From NCBI GenBank assembly GCA_020631735.1, contig CM036162.1:92738401-92802400 (forward strand): a stretch of 64,000 bases of DNA. The letters are read 5' to 3'. Position 1 is the first letter of the stretch. Every line of letters starts with the position of its first letter. Of this stretch, positions 11,740 to 23,440 are shown one piece after another. Under the pieces are notes generated by a model. That model was not told the DNA's origin. It saw nothing but the letters and a program-made list of their open reading frames with translations, and made no database searches. Made by a program: the position numbers and the translations under genes. Origin of the DNA: Saccharum officinarum. Taxonomy: Eukaryota; Streptophyta; Magnoliopsida; Poales; Poaceae.

Positions 11740-12445
11740 GATGAAATATTCTGAACAGATACTTGCAACATATGTGTAGTCATTGTAACATATATGACAT
11801 TCAGATCTACTTTTGCAACATCTGTATCGCGCATACAAGACTGCCTTCGTCTGCGGTGACCGTCTACGCCTACTCATGAAACACTTGCAACACAAAACAC
11901 TTTCTGAACATATGTCTGAAACAGATGAAACATTTGGAACATACGCTTGCAACATATGTATATAACAACTGCAACATATGTGTATAGCCACCGCAATATA
12001 TGTGTATAGCCACTGCAACATATGCAACACAGATAAAAACACTTGCAACATACGTTTGAAGTAGATGAAGCATTTTGAAAAGACACTTGCAACATATGTG
12101 TATAGCCATTGTAATATATGCACATCTAGATCTACTTTTTTGCAACATTCATATGGAATACTTACAACATACATCTGAAACATCTAAAACACTTGACATA
12201 TATGTTTACAACATACGCTTTTAGTGCAACATGGGCGGCCGGTGCGACAAACTAGCGCGGTGGAGGTGGGCCCCCGTGAGACAGCCGCAGCCGGCAAGGC
12301 GAGCCATGGTCGGGGCCAAACCGTGCGGGCCGGAGCGAGCAACGATGCGGACAGGTGAGGCGCGGGGCGGCGCACAGAGCGAGCTGTGTGGGCAGGGCGC
12401 GCGGAGCGGTCCGTCCGCAGATGGACGCCCGATTCGTAGCATTAC
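11740..12445 (-). mobile_element. MULE-like element body with degenerate GCAACATATG repeats
   Basis: About 500 bp consist of diverged short repeats around TTGCAACATATGTGTATAGC and GAAACATTTGGAACATA. They are followed by a GC-rich part ending in GGACGCCCGATTCGTAGC. Elements at 17131-18513 and, in opposite orientation, 30628-31532 share both the GCAACATATG repeat style and GATTCGGGCGT-like ends, so this is a family. No clean target duplication was found for this copy. The low-complexity frames rich in CYIHMLQ-type residues are products of the repeat, not genes. Confidence 0.55.
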
Positions 12446-14035
12446 CATTAAAGACAGTGCACGATGAAATTTTGGCACAATGTTGATTATGGTTAATCAC
12501 GCAAAATAAGTTATTAAGCAGGCCATGCAAATATTTTATACGTGGCTCTAACATATCAGCGACCATACGAAAATGGTTGCTATTTATGTTGACCTTGCTA
12601 AGTTAACTTGTAATATGATCAGGCTCACATATATTTGTGTTCTACAATTATTTTTAGACCAAAGGTATTTTTATCCAAAGGCATGCAAGTATAGACGGTG
12701 TCCATACGTTGCTCTAGCTGATCATTCGGCATAGCTCTCCATGCATGTCGATTATGTCGTCTTATGGTATACATGCATGCCATGTGTTCACGTTCCGAAC
12801 TTCTAATAAGGGCTCCGTACATAAGTAGACATATATATTTGTCTTACGTTGCGTCCGTAAATTAAAATATAACCGAGCCCACTAAAAACAGCCAGTGCAG
12901 CTTAGAGCAACGACACAGGCAGAGGGAAGTCCGTCCGAGTGCTTAAAATAAATCAATCCGATAACTCGTGGATTAAGAAAACACGGACTCAGGGAGCCGT
13001 CCGTCCGTTCCCTAGCAGTACCCTTACATTTATAAGGACGGGCGATCGTTCAACTTCCGAAGACGTCAGTTCTCTAGGCTAGCAATTTGGCCGCGCGTGT
13101 CCAGAATGCTTGGTTTTGCAAGGGCCGTGGGATTTATGGGCCTAATAACAAACTTGCAGTCGAGCCCATGTAACCGTCCTCTCCATGACATCCCGGCCCC
13201 ACCAACACCAACAACCGGCGAGTACCGAGGACAGGAGAAGTTGCTTCACGGAGGTTATTAACCGACATTTTCCCAAACAAAAACATGTTTTATAAATTAT
13301 TACTCGTGGAAGACAGAAAAAAAATACTCACAAAAAAGTTGTTGGCTGTGTTGGCTGATTAGGCAACTCGATATTTATTACAGCATCTCCACTAGTTTAG
13401 AAAAAAAGAATTAGTAAATCGTTAAGTTTTACAAATCGCTAAAAAATGTGAGGAGCACATTTGCGGGTTCCTCAAACCATTTCCAAAACCTCAGTTTATA
13501 AAAAAAATATAAATCGATCATATGTGAAGGTTTTATTGGTGGCGGCTCGATTTTCGCGTGTAGATCATGCCCGCCGCAGCCTCGCTAGCCATCCCTAGCC
13601 ACGTCACGACCGCCCCGAGGCACCGTCAGGTACACCCTAGCCGGCCCCTGCGCGCCTGCCGGCCGACAACCATCCCTAACCGGCCCTTCCATGCATGTCA
13701 TGCCACCCCTGCATCTCATCCAGGCTTGGCTAGGGCAGATCAGGAAGAGGCTAGGGTAAAGAGGATGGTGGCAATGATTTGACCTCTTTCCTATGACGGT
13801 GGAGGCAATGATCGGCTTCTTGGGGTGGTGGCAATGGATATATCTTTGGTGCGATTAGGAAGAAACATCAGGAGAAGTCATGCCAGGGTAGATTGGAAGT
13901 CGTCTCCCATGATGTACCTTTCTGTGCATACATTCTATTTTTTCTAGTGTGAAAAGATTGGGAGTTAGGATAAGAAATTGTTCCAGAGCTTTTTTCAATC
14001 ATGCTAAAAAAACAAAGATTGAGAGTGGATTTCAA
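12446..14035. other. Intergenic, contains one arm of a local duplication
   Basis: No gene recognised. The part around 13034-13300 is related to sequence upstream of the second F-box copy (see the duplication entry). The remainder is AT-rich with a small GC-rich patch (13560-13750) lacking any domain. Confidence 0.4.
13034..13300. repeat. Segmental duplication, arm A (upstream of F-box copy A)
   Basis: Shared words in the same order as 16963-17100 and 19429-19615 include ACGGGCGATC.TTCAACTTCCGA, ATGCTTGGTTTTGCA, GAGCCCAT.TAACCGT and CAAACAAAAACATGTT. In arm B the homologous sequence is split by about 2.3 kb of inserted elements. Together with the paired F-box genes this shows a tandem duplication older than the insertions. 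Confidence 0.7.
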
Positions 14036-14886
14036 GAACTATTGGAGGTACTTTTTTTTGCGACGAAAGAAGAATTATATTATATGATAGCTGGGTACAT
14101 CAACATGTTACAAGCATTCTGGATTACAAAATAGCACCCACGCTGTGAATAGCACAACTCAAAACCTAACATGTTAGATGCTTTGCAGTATGGATGACAG
14201 TACAGGCAAACACTCGGCAAATGGCCTGAGAACAAATGCCCAACGACCGGCGGCCAACATTCCCGTAGGCGGAATTGAGGAACTTCTTCTTTCTGGTGTC
14301 TTCCTTGTTCTTCTTTCTGCCACCGAAGAGTGAGGAAGATTGATCTGAAAATTATTCTCCCTAGTCCTTCATCGTGGCCAGATCTAACCACGACAAAACG
14401 AAGAAGAGACCGGAGAAAATTATTCCATGGCGGCGACATCATCTCCGCCTTGATGCCGCCGTCCGGAAACAAAAGTCTCCATGTCGTCATGTCGATGAAG
14501 ATGCTGACGCCGAAGTTATCGCCCTCATCTTCAACAGAGCCGCCATGAAGAAGACGATTCCACCCTTCCCCTTCACCGTCGCTGGAAAGGAGAAGGAGGA
14601 GATAAAACTCCAATACCAAGAAATTTGGCATGGAGAGACACTAACCCTAATGACTCGATCTACTAGGGAAAACTTATTAAAAACAATGGATCCTCACTCC
14701 CTTTAGCCCCAGACGAGATGCCGGAGGAAAAGGAGGGGGACCAGTGGTGGTGGACAGCGGGGGGTGGCAGCGGCGCTAGGGCAGGAGTCACCCTGCGACT
14801 CGGCGAGATTCTTCTCGGTAAAAAAAACCCTACTGCCAAGGCCCGCTTTGTTTTGCCCGTACTACGTGGAACTATTGGAGGTACTT
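14036..14886 (-). mobile_element. LINE-like insertion (815 bp) with 18-bp target duplication
   Basis: GAACTATTGGAGGTACTT occurs at 14036-14053 and 14869-14886. A T-run follows the left copy directly, so the element lies on the minus strand with its A tail at the left. The body (14054-14868) has no RT or endonuclease motif. Its frames, including the longest at 14080-14631 (-), show no recognisable domain. It has the same architecture as the insertion at 9192-10108, but the sequences are not obviously the same subfamily. Confidence 0.78.
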
Positions 14887-15479
14887 AGATGCATAGAACT
14901 CATGTTTCCTTTCAGAAATTGATATCATTTTTTGTTCAATTGAATTCTTATTGAGATAGGTTTAACGTAGACGGTTAGAGGTTCATAAAACCTAACGTGG
15001 TAGGTTTTTTTTCCTTTTTATGATTAATACGGTAATTTCTATTCACTTTCAACAACTATGGTAGTTCTTTTTAAGACAACACTACCATAAATAAGATACC
15101 AGATTTCCTCTAGCGGTCACCGACTACAAACGAAGCCAGCATCACCGTGCCCGTGTAGCTGAAGGCCACGTACTGGTTGATGTAGCAACGGCGTGCGTCA
15201 GGGCCGTGCCGTGCATAGCGGATGCCAAGAAAATTATAAGGAAATATAGAAAAAAGAGGCAACATTTTCAACTGCAGGGAACAATATTACACTGCTTACC
15301 ATCATGGTAATACCATGCCATGAATGGTACGTAATACTACAGGTAATAACTAAAAGTTTGACATCATCCTGATGCAGATAGACAGCATAATTCATATCCA
15401 TATATATCAATGAAGAACTAAGAACAGCACTCCACTAGAGGAAATGGAACCCGAGCAAGGTATATAATAATCAAATAGA
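14887..15479. other. Spacer with a small unassigned coding-like patch
   Basis: Mostly AT-rich. At about 15115-15240 the minus strand reads as a short open stretch ending in a stop, containing CYINQYVAFSYTGTVMLASF. It could be the last exon fragment of a gene, but no family is recognised and no flanking exons are seen. Confidence 0.3.
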
Positions 15480-16687
15480 TCACATAAGATGCTGAATGTC
15501 TGAGAAGTCATCCGATTCGGAGTCATAGCCAGCAAGCTCATCGACCAATCCCGGGTGCAACCGTACAAGCTCACTGACCTGTTCAAAGCGAGAAAACATC
15601 TGGTGCCACCCAAGCTGAGAGTGCCGGACCTCGAAAGTGTAGCAGCAGAGGAGCTGAACTTCCGAGAAAGGAGGGTCGACGGAGAGGGTGATGGGGTTGA
15701 AAGAATATATGGCTCCACCGGCCCTCACTTCCGTCTCGTCCTTGAGGCTGTACACGCACACGTCGAACCACGGCTCCTCCACGACGTAGTAGAAGCAGTT
15801 GGCTTCCACAGACGCGAACTTGTCAGCGTCCACGGACAGGCACCTGCAGTCCCCGATGAAGAGAGGGCTCGGCTGCCTAGGTTCTTCCCACGTTCGAGTA
15901 GATAGCTCCCGGTGTCCATCTTGAACTTGTAGACCTCAACGCGATGAGGCATCTTGAGGACGATCAGCATTTCCCCTGCAGATTCCACTAGGAAACAACG
16001 GTTCACGGCTTGCGCTTCGGCGCCCGGAAAACACTCAGCGAAAGGCTTAGCCGCCAGTTCCATGATCTTGGTGGCCACAGGAACAAGAAGCGACCCCAAT
16101 GATGCATCCTCTCGTGCAGCGGCGTAGATGCCTACTTTGACGGCTATCCTGACCGGAGGAAAATCGAAGTCTTCCTCTTTGCGCTCGGCGAAACTTTTGC
16201 TGTCAGGATGAGCCCGGTAGATAGAATGGTCAGAGAGCAGGACGAGCGTCGGCGAAGAGCCGATCACATGAGCAGCCACTTTCTCCTCGGAAGGCACGGG
16301 CGCCTCGAAACTGACCATGGCGCCGGTGAAAGGGTTGAGGACGCGCGCGGCGTGCGGAGCGGTTCTCTCGGCGAGGACGACCGAGCCTCCGGCGGAGCCT
16401 GCGACGACGAAGTACCTGCGGAGCAGCGGCAGGTCCTTGCGGACGAAGCGGCCGGTGCTGGCGTTGACGAAGAGGCGCGCGTCGCTCTGGTATACCTCGT
16501 CGAGCATGGCCCACTGGCGTGGCTGGAAGCGCGGGTCCCGCGGGCTGCTCTTGAGGTCGGCGGTGGAGGAGCGCCAGCCGCGGCACACGGCGCGGAGGTC
16601 CATGTAGTAGTCGAGGTCGTTGGTGGCGAGGAGGCGATCGGCGATGCGGTTGATGAGGTCTGCCGGGAGCGACGACCAGCCTGCCAT
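15480..16687 (-). pseudogene. F-box/DUF295 protein with a 2-nt frameshift
   Basis: The chosen start is the ATG at 16687 (MAGWSSLPADLINRIADRLL), which puts the F-box at residues about 4-45. The DUF295 region follows: beta-rich blocks, LNPFTGAMVSF near 125, NRCFLVESAGEMLIVLKMPH near 235. The frame is lost at about 15859-15866, where a CT/TC dinucleotide appears once too often compared with the family and with the copy at 11071-11697. After that the correct protein continues in the next frame (MDADKFASVEANCFYY to the stop at 15480). Allowing for the shift, total length would be about 401 aa, normal for the family. F-box proteins are SCF ubiquitin-ligase substrate adaptors; the DUF295 target is unknown. 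A very recent knock-out or a sequence error are both possible. Confidence 0.85.
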
Positions 16688-16803
16688 TGCCGTTCTCGGT
16701 CGGTGCACACAACTGGCTTCAGGATTGCTAGCTAGAGGAAATGGATTGGAGGCTTCGGAGTTCAAGAAAAGGCTGTGGACTGAGAGGTTGAAGCAGGGAT
16801 CAT

Positions 16804-16816
16804 TTCGATATAAATG
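16804..16816 (-). promoter_or_regulatory. Probable TATA box of F-box copy B
   Basis: On the minus strand the sequence reads CCATTTATATCG, about 120 bp upstream of the ATG at 16687. It is plausible as the core promoter of this gene copy. Confidence 0.4.
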
Positions 16817-16962
16817 GTTGGTCTTGCGTGCATTAACCCATCGTTTGCAGCGCGTTCGAGGAGTTGGAACTCCAAACGTCCACCGGGTAGTGGGCGGCGA
16901 CGGCGGCCATTACTCTAGTTCTTGGGAAGATGCGGCATGAGCACGCCGTTCCGATCGTTTGT

Positions 16963-17118
16963 ACTTTACGACGGGCGATCCTTCAACTTCCGAGGCCCCA
17001 CGTCTCTGCAGGTTTGCAGTTGGGCCGTGTGCCCACCATGCTTGGTTTTGCAGCAAGGGCCCATGGCATTCGTGGGCCTGAGGCTAGTCTCAACGCAGGT
17101 TTCATGAGGTTTCATGCA
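16963..17118. repeat. Segmental duplication, arm B, left part
   Basis: Related to 13034-13150 in arm A (ACGGGCGATCCTTCAACTTC and ATGCTTGGTTTTGCA shared). The rest of the arm resumes at 19429 after the inserted elements. Confidence 0.65.
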
Positions 17119-17130
17119 CATTAAATAGGG

Positions 17131-18513
17131 GGCTGCTAGCGCCCGGATGCCTGGCTCCGGGGGCCGTCCGGACGCACCACCAACTCGCCTGCCCCCACCT
17201 GCCCCGCCCCGCATGGAAGAGGAAATAGATAGCGAACACCTCCCCCCACCACGGAGACGGAGGAGAAAAGACCCCAAACGCACGGAAATCTTCCCCGCCA
17301 CCAACTCGTCGGCCCCTGCACCTCCACCAGTCGCCACCTCGCCCACACAGTCCGCCCCACCCTATTCCCGGCTGCTTGCTGCTGCAACAGATAGAATGAG
17401 CAGCTGAAACGTGGTGAACATGTTATTGAAGCAACATCGAACAAACTACTGAAACATAGGAGATTGTCCATTGAAACATGGGGATCCATGAAAAAAATAC
17501 AACATCGAATAGATAGTATAGTTACTGAAACACCAAAATTGTTGCAACAACACCGAAGAAAAGTTGTTGCACCAACGATGGAACACCTCCTGCAGCATAA
17601 GATTGAAAACACAAACTGAAACAATGAAAAAAGAGTTGAAACACCAGGGGCGCATTGTTCCAACAACACCTGAATAACTACTGCAACAACATGCAACACA
17701 CTACTGCAACATGCATGCTGCAACCCCCCGAGAGAACTACTGCAACATGCATGTTGCACCCTTTAGATCCAGACGTGGGAGGAGGAGGAGAAGGAGGAGG
17801 AGGGCCAGATCCAAAGGGAGAGAGGGAGAAAGGGAGGAAGAAGAAGGCTGAGATCCAGAACGGGGATCTCACCTACCTCGCCCGAAGCCACCGCCACACA
17901 CTACTGCAACATGCATGCTGCAACCCCCTGAGAGAACTACTACAACATGCATGTTGCACCCTTTAGATCCAAACGCAGGAGGATGAGGAGGAGGAGGAGG
18001 AGAAGAAGAAGAAGAAGAAGGCGGAGGAGGGCCAGATCCAGAGGGAGAGGGGGAGAAAAGGGAGGAAGAAGAAGGCTAAGATCCAGACCGGGGACCTCAC
18101 CTACCTCGCCCGAAGCCGCCGTCATGCGTGGAGGTCGCGGACTGCGAGGGAGAGAGAGCAGGGAGGGAGGGAGCCGCGCCCGCCGCCATCGCCCCCAAAT
18201 CCAGTGGCATAAGAGGTCAAGGGGGCGCGCGGAGGGAGGGAGGAAGGGAGGGAGTAGCAGCTCGCGCGGCCGTCACACGTGGAGGGAGGGAGGCGCGGAG
18301 CAGAGAGTGGAGGAGCGTGGTGGCGTGGAGGGATGGAGCCGCAGCACACACAGCAGAAGAAGCAGAGAGCGACAGGGAGTGGGAGGAGGAAGAAGGAAGA
18401 CAGGAGCGTCGCGCGGAGGATAAGGATAAAGGAGCGTGCGGGTGGGTCGGGTCGCGCCGCGTCGCTTGGTGCGCGTCCGTCGTTGTCTGGACACGCTGAA
18501 TGTATCTTTTCCG
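17131..18513. mobile_element. Non-autonomous MULE-like element (1383 bp) with direct target repeat
   Basis: CATTAAATAGGG flanks the block at 17119-17130 and 18514-18525, consistent with a 9-12 bp Mutator-type target duplication. The left end reads GGCTGCTAGCGCCCGGATGC, related to the ends of the repeat element at 30628-31532. The inside has GCAACATGCATG repeats, an internal tandem duplication and purine-rich tracts. No transposase is encoded. The arginine-rich open frames through 17947-18500 are purine-tract artefacts. Confidence 0.65.
17697..18123. repeat. Tandem duplication of about 200 bp
   Basis: Unit 1 runs 17697-17896 and unit 2 17897-18123. Both start CACACTACTGCAACATGCAT, carry GTTGCACCCTTTAGATCC, and end CACCTACCTCGCCCGAAGCC. 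Unit 2 is longer because its GAA/GAG tract has expanded. Confidence 0.85.
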
Positions 18514-18544
18514 CATTAAATAGGGTGCCACATTAGTAGAAATA

Positions 18545-19414
18545 AAGCTTTTGCATGTATCGAGGAGAGAGAAGGAAAACGTTTCATGGGGACAAAACGA
18601 GTGAACGGTGTTTCCAAAACGTTGGAAACGTGTGAAACCCGCACTGAGAGCCTTCCTTCATTTCATCACGACTTCTTCGTCGTCGCGTCTTCGTCGCGGA
18701 CGGGAGATCTGCTGGGTGCGGCTTCACCGCCGGGGAGGTAATCGAGGACGAGCAGCTTCTCATCCTTGGAGTAGTAGTACCACGCAACGGCACCAGGTTC
18801 CGCTGCTCGGCCGCCACGGCGGCCGCGGCCGCGGCCTCGACGTAGGCGGCAAACTCGCGCCGCGCCGCGGCCACATCCCGTAGGCGCTTGACCACCATGG
18901 TGGCGCCGTCCTCCAGCACCGCCTTGTACGACGTGCCCAGGCCACCCTTGCCCAGCACCTCCGTCGACGCGCGCAGCAGGTCCTCTAGGTCGAAGCTGTA
19001 CCGGAGGTTGCCCGGTCCCTGCTTCCCCACGAACACCAGCCAGCCACGCTCCGCGCCGCCGCCCACTAGCGGGAGCTCCGCAGGCCGTGGGCGGGAGATC
19101 CACCGGCCACGGGCGGGAGATCCGCCGGGCGCGGCTCCGCCGGCCACGGACGGGAGTGCCGCCGGGCGCGGGCGCAGCTCCGCCGGCCACGGGCAGGAGC
19201 TCCGTCGCCCTGCTCGGCCTCCATGCACGGCCTCCATGCGGGGAAGAGAAGGAAGCGGGGAAGAGAGGGAAGAGAGAGACACCGGTGGGACCCACAAAAG
19301 GCTAAAATAAGCTATGAAACTATGTAACGAAACTATACACTGAGAGAGACCTGTTTCATGTTAAGTTTCACGTCTTAGAAACTGGAAGGTGAAACTTTCC
19401 ATTGAGACTGGCCT
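18545..19414. mobile_element. GTTTCA-rich hAT/PIF-like element carrying a kinase fragment
   Basis: The flanks of the kinase fragment are full of GTTTCA / TGAAAC words (18583-18640 and 19312-19400). The right end reads CCATTGAGACTGGCCT, which in reverse (AGGCCAGTCTCAATGG) is a common terminal sequence of a grass DNA-transposon family. The left terminus and target duplication were not resolved. It sits inside arm B of the local duplication, next to the MULE-like element. Confidence 0.45.
18700..19300 (-). pseudogene. LRR receptor-like kinase fragment (kinase N-lobe)
   Basis: The minus strand contains [20 protein letters not shown] (glycine loop), [20 protein letters not shown] (with the ATP-binding Lys) and, after a frameshift near 18780, [18 protein letters not shown]. 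This is the juxtamembrane-to-hinge part of the atypical kinase domain of LRR-III receptor kinases (RLK902/RKL1 type). The signal peptide, LRRs, transmembrane segment, C-lobe and activation segment are all absent. The upstream frame is low-complexity Pro/Arg/Gly. It is a captured fragment, not a gene. Confidence 0.8.
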
Positions 19415-19428
19415 AGTAACGCGCTGGG

Positions 19429-19615
19429 CAGTGGAGCCCATATAACCGTGCCTCGGTCTCCTCTCCGTGGCCTCCTGCCCCACCACAACCGCGCGGTCGA
19501 GCATTCGGAGTAACCGAGTTGTTGACGCTCAAATTTGCCTCAGTTTGCATTTACATGGACACACGAACACGAGTGTGCACGAGCAACATTTTCCTAAACA
19601 AAAACATGTTCTATA
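19429..19615. repeat. Segmental duplication, arm B, right part
   Basis: Continues the homology to 13156-13300 (GAGCCCATATAACCGT, CAAACAAAAACATGTT) after the two inserted elements. It ends just before the 3' end of the beta-glucosidase gene. Confidence 0.65.
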
Positions 19616-20460
19616 CCACCCAACGATGCCCATGATTATTCGCGCTCTGATCACTAGGAATCCTTCTCGACAGCCTGATCACCGGTAGTACGCCCTGTCC
19701 AGCAGGGCCACCGGCCTGAGCTCTCCACCGTGGAGGAAGCTGGAATACCACCGCGCTGAGTGCCTCTGGTACCTTGTCCTCGCCGTCGCCGGCGAGCTGA
19801 AGTCGACGCCGTAGAGGCCGAACCAGAGGCGGTAACCGAACAGGTACTCGAACATGTCTAGGAATGACCAGACGAAGTAGCCACGCACGTTTGATCCGTC
19901 CCTAGGTGCAGAAAGGAGAGTGGATTATACTATTTTAGAACAAAGGTTGCCATCATTTTCAGAACTCACCTGCTGCCTGACACAGTCGTGATGAAAACTT
20001 CAGTAAAGCAAGAACCTCGAATGCAGAGTTTACTGAATAGTATTGGTACCTGATGGATTGAAGCGTGGCCTCGATGTAATCCTGCAAGAACTGCGACCTG
20101 TATTCGTCGTCGTAGCTGTTTCCACCTGACGGATCAGGTCGGTCGGCAGCTCCTGATATGAACAAGAAAAATGCACAATATGACTCTATACTCTTCATAT
20201 GATGCGCATCAGCTGCGAAATGTTGTTCATTTCTTGTGAGAGAAATTCTGGACAGAATTCTGGCCAAGTTACCATTTTCATGAATCATGACTGCTGGGTT
20301 CTTGTATTTCACTCGAACATGCTTCAGCAATTTCTTCAGAGCCCATGGTTTGGATGTCTTAAAATCAATTGTCAACCTGATCGGGAACTGGTTGCCTGAC
20401 ATCAAGAGTCGTACTGCAAAAGTTCAGCTCATCCGTGATTGACCATTACAAAAGTATATA

Positions 20461-20928
20461 TGTTAGTATTCTATTGGATCATCTAGGTGCGGATCTAGTG
20501 GGTACTAGACTTTGCATTTGAGATAAAACCAATAGAATTATAGAACACTCACTGGAGAAAAGGACAGAGAGGAATAGAGAAAGAGAGAGGATGGGAACGG
20601 GGAGGCGTTACCGACCGTCGGCCTGAGAGTAGGAGTCCGTCATGTAGTCGCCGTAGTGGAGTCCGGCCGCGGTGAAGTAGTGGGACGCAGTGGAATGGCG
20701 GCACTTCCTGCCGCTGGCTGCGCTTCCTCAGATCGGCTTAGGGTTCTGTAGGGGGTACTGTAGCCACGATGAACCTCGTGACTTGTGTCCCAGACCCCAC
20801 CTCCTCTTTATACTGCGCAGTGCGACGGGGGCCCCACCAACCTTAAAAGGCTGGACGCCCCCGATCAGGGCGTTGGATCAAGGCCCAGCTCGGCCATTGG
20901 GTCGGGCTGGAGGAGATCAACTCTAACA
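20461..20928 (-). repeat. Copia-1 LTR (3' LTR in element orientation), 468 bp
   Basis: TGTTAGTATTC ... CTCTAACA. On the minus strand a CAGTATAAAGAGG TATA box is present (about 20806-20818). Compared by eye with the partner LTR it differs by about 8 substitutions and one 1-nt indel, roughly 1.7 percent. Confidence 0.93.
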
Positions 20929-20939
20929 TTCTCCCCCTT

Positions 20940-23400
20940 GATCTCATCTTATACTTTGAACTTTAGACTTAACTTACATTTATTTCTTTTACCACTTCAT
21001 CACAGATCAGTGCATAGAGCGTGCCTCATCGTCACGGTCAATTGCCGATAGATTTAACAGCTACAATACATATCTCTGTTCTGAAACAGATTCTTGAACT
21101 TTTGGGCCCTTTATTGTCCGGAAAGCATAGGCTATACCATAAACCCATGTCGACTGTGTGTTCTCTGAACACACTGGGTGGTAAGCCTTGGTAAGCGGAT
21201 CCGCAAGCTTTTCTTGTTACTTATATGTTCAATACCTTTTAGTATGATTCCGGACTTTCTCCTTTACAACGTATAACTTTAATGTCAACGTGTTTGGCAG
21301 TACACTTGACCCGTTGTCTTAGGAGCAAACTATTCAAATGGTCATTGCCGTTAACAACCATTATCCATTTCGGGTAAAGTTATTTAACTATTTTGTCTGT
21401 CCTGCAGCCTTATATCATGCTATACTATAACCTTGCATCACTGACGATGCTAAAACTATTTCTTTGGAGCTTTTCCACAATAAAACTCCAACTGCGAGTG
21501 TTAGCTACTATGTGGGTTTCACTAAACATCTCGCCAAAATTCAACATTTGTACCCACAACTACTTGAGAGTACTTGTTCTTTCTTTCTTAGCATGAGGCC
21601 GACATTCTTAACTCTATTCCAGTGATCTATATCTGGACTGGACTTTTGCCAAAATAACCCGGATATATGAACTATGTCAGGGTAATAACTTATCTGTGTA
21701 CTCATTAAGCTTTCAACGGTTAGAGCGTATAGGACGTTCATCTATAACAATCTCACATTGCCTTTTGGAACACTAAAGTTCCCAAAACTATTACCCTTGA
21801 CCATGGAAACAGGCGTAGGTTTACCCGCATAGGTACTTTATTTCTTTAGAGACTTTTCTTAGCATGCCTATGCGATAGTTCTAATACCCCTTTTCTTCTA
21901 TCTCGGTGAGTTTCAATCCCTATAACGAGAGATATTTCACCGAGAACTTTCTTATTAACCTTGAGGACAACAACTTCTTCTCATGCAGTAGATTGACATC
22001 ACTACTAACAATTAAGGTGTCATCCACACAAGATTAGGAAATGAATTTTCCCTTCTATAACTTTGTACAAGCGCAATTGTCCTTTCATTCTCTTTAACCC
22101 AAAATTTCTTAATTGACTCTTTAACTTTAAATGCCACTGTCTAGAGATTTGCTCCAGTCCATAAGAGATTTCTACAGGTGGCATCCCTTACATTCTTTTA
22201 TTTTCATGACAAAACCTCTGGGTTATGCCACGTAATTATTTTCATACAAATCCTATTGGGAAATGTTATCTTTACTTTCATCTGATGTAACTCAGATCAT
22301 GATGTGCCACAAGCACTCATTGTAATCTATTCATTCGCTTCGCGCAAAACTTTTGATTCAAGTCGCGCTCCACATCTTTACATATTTCCCTTGGAGTCAC
22401 ATTTTGTCTTGTAGACCCATCACAGTCTACTGTTTTGGCTCCTTAGAAATTTATTCTAGATTCCAAAAATATTATTGGTATTATCGATTTCATTTCATCT
22501 TCCTTTACTTCTTGCCACTTGGACGAGTGAACGTCTCTCATGACTTCTTCAAATTAGGTGGGATTACCCTCCATTTGAATTTCACTAATATAGACTTTAT
22601 AATCGTCAGAAATATCTGATTTTCTTATTCTTTGAGACTTTCTGGGGTCTTAGTTACTAGCATTTCTTGACCTTTATTGCCAAAAGACAATTGATTCTAT
22701 AAGGTCCTGTGTAACAAGATCCTTGTTAACATTATTCATTCTCCTTGAGGAGTCAGATTTCTTTGTACCACGCTCCCCCAGATTGTCCCATCTTTAATTT
22801 TCTTATTTTGGGTTCAATCTGCTAAAACTCATATGGTGCATTTAGCACCGCCTTTAAAACTCTGAACACGTCCAGTATGAATACTGGCTGACTATGCTAT
22901 CTTTCTGTTAGAACTGTAAAAGGTCCATGAATTTAGCTATATCTTTACTTTAGGGGTATCGATATTATGACCGTCTTACTCCCCCGACGATCACATTCAT
23001 CTTTTATAGATCACTTTAGTATGCATCGCATTGTCTGAATAATGGGGAAGTATCTTTCTTAATTGTCTTTCTTAATTGATCTCACCTTTCTCCCCCTCGA
23101 AATGTGGTACGAACTTTTCTACCATAATTTCGAAAACTATTCAGAACTCTTGGGAATGAGGAAACTTTGATTACTTTCTTCATCCACATGATTACATCAT
23201 GCAAATGAAATTATTTCTTAATTCGTTGGGAGTACTTTTCCCTCATTTCAATTTCAAGAACTCAACAGAGTCTTTTATCATTGATACTTTCGCAAGTCAC
23301 GCTTGCATGTCATTCTTATCTTGAGGTTTGTCTGTAACTTTCTGTTCTTCTTAAACTTATATTAGGATAACATAAGAGCTACCCTTAACTTTTCTCTCTG
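20940..23400 (-). pseudogene. Copia-1 pol remnant (RT / RNase H recognisable)
   Basis: Translated in pieces on the minus strand, the RNase H end (KHVDIKV ... ADPLTKAY) and the segment before it (DIVHISGLFWQ ... DIDHWNRVKNV) match Copia pol order. Upstream pieces toward 23400 are consistent in position with RT and integrase but too decayed to name motif by motif. It cannot encode working enzymes. Confidence 0.7.
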
Positions 23401-23440
23401 TGCGGAATACACTCAAAGCACATGAGTCATTACAATTTTC

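Noticed and set aside
11737..12183. 148-codon frame rich in CYIHMLQ-type residues
   Set aside because: A translation of the diverged GCAACATATG repeats; the same style of protein appears in the opposite orientation at 30659-31348.
17947..18499. Arginine-rich open frames of 120-160 codons
   Set aside because: Produced by GGA/GAA purine tracts inside the MULE-like element; no domain, and frames open in parallel on both strands.
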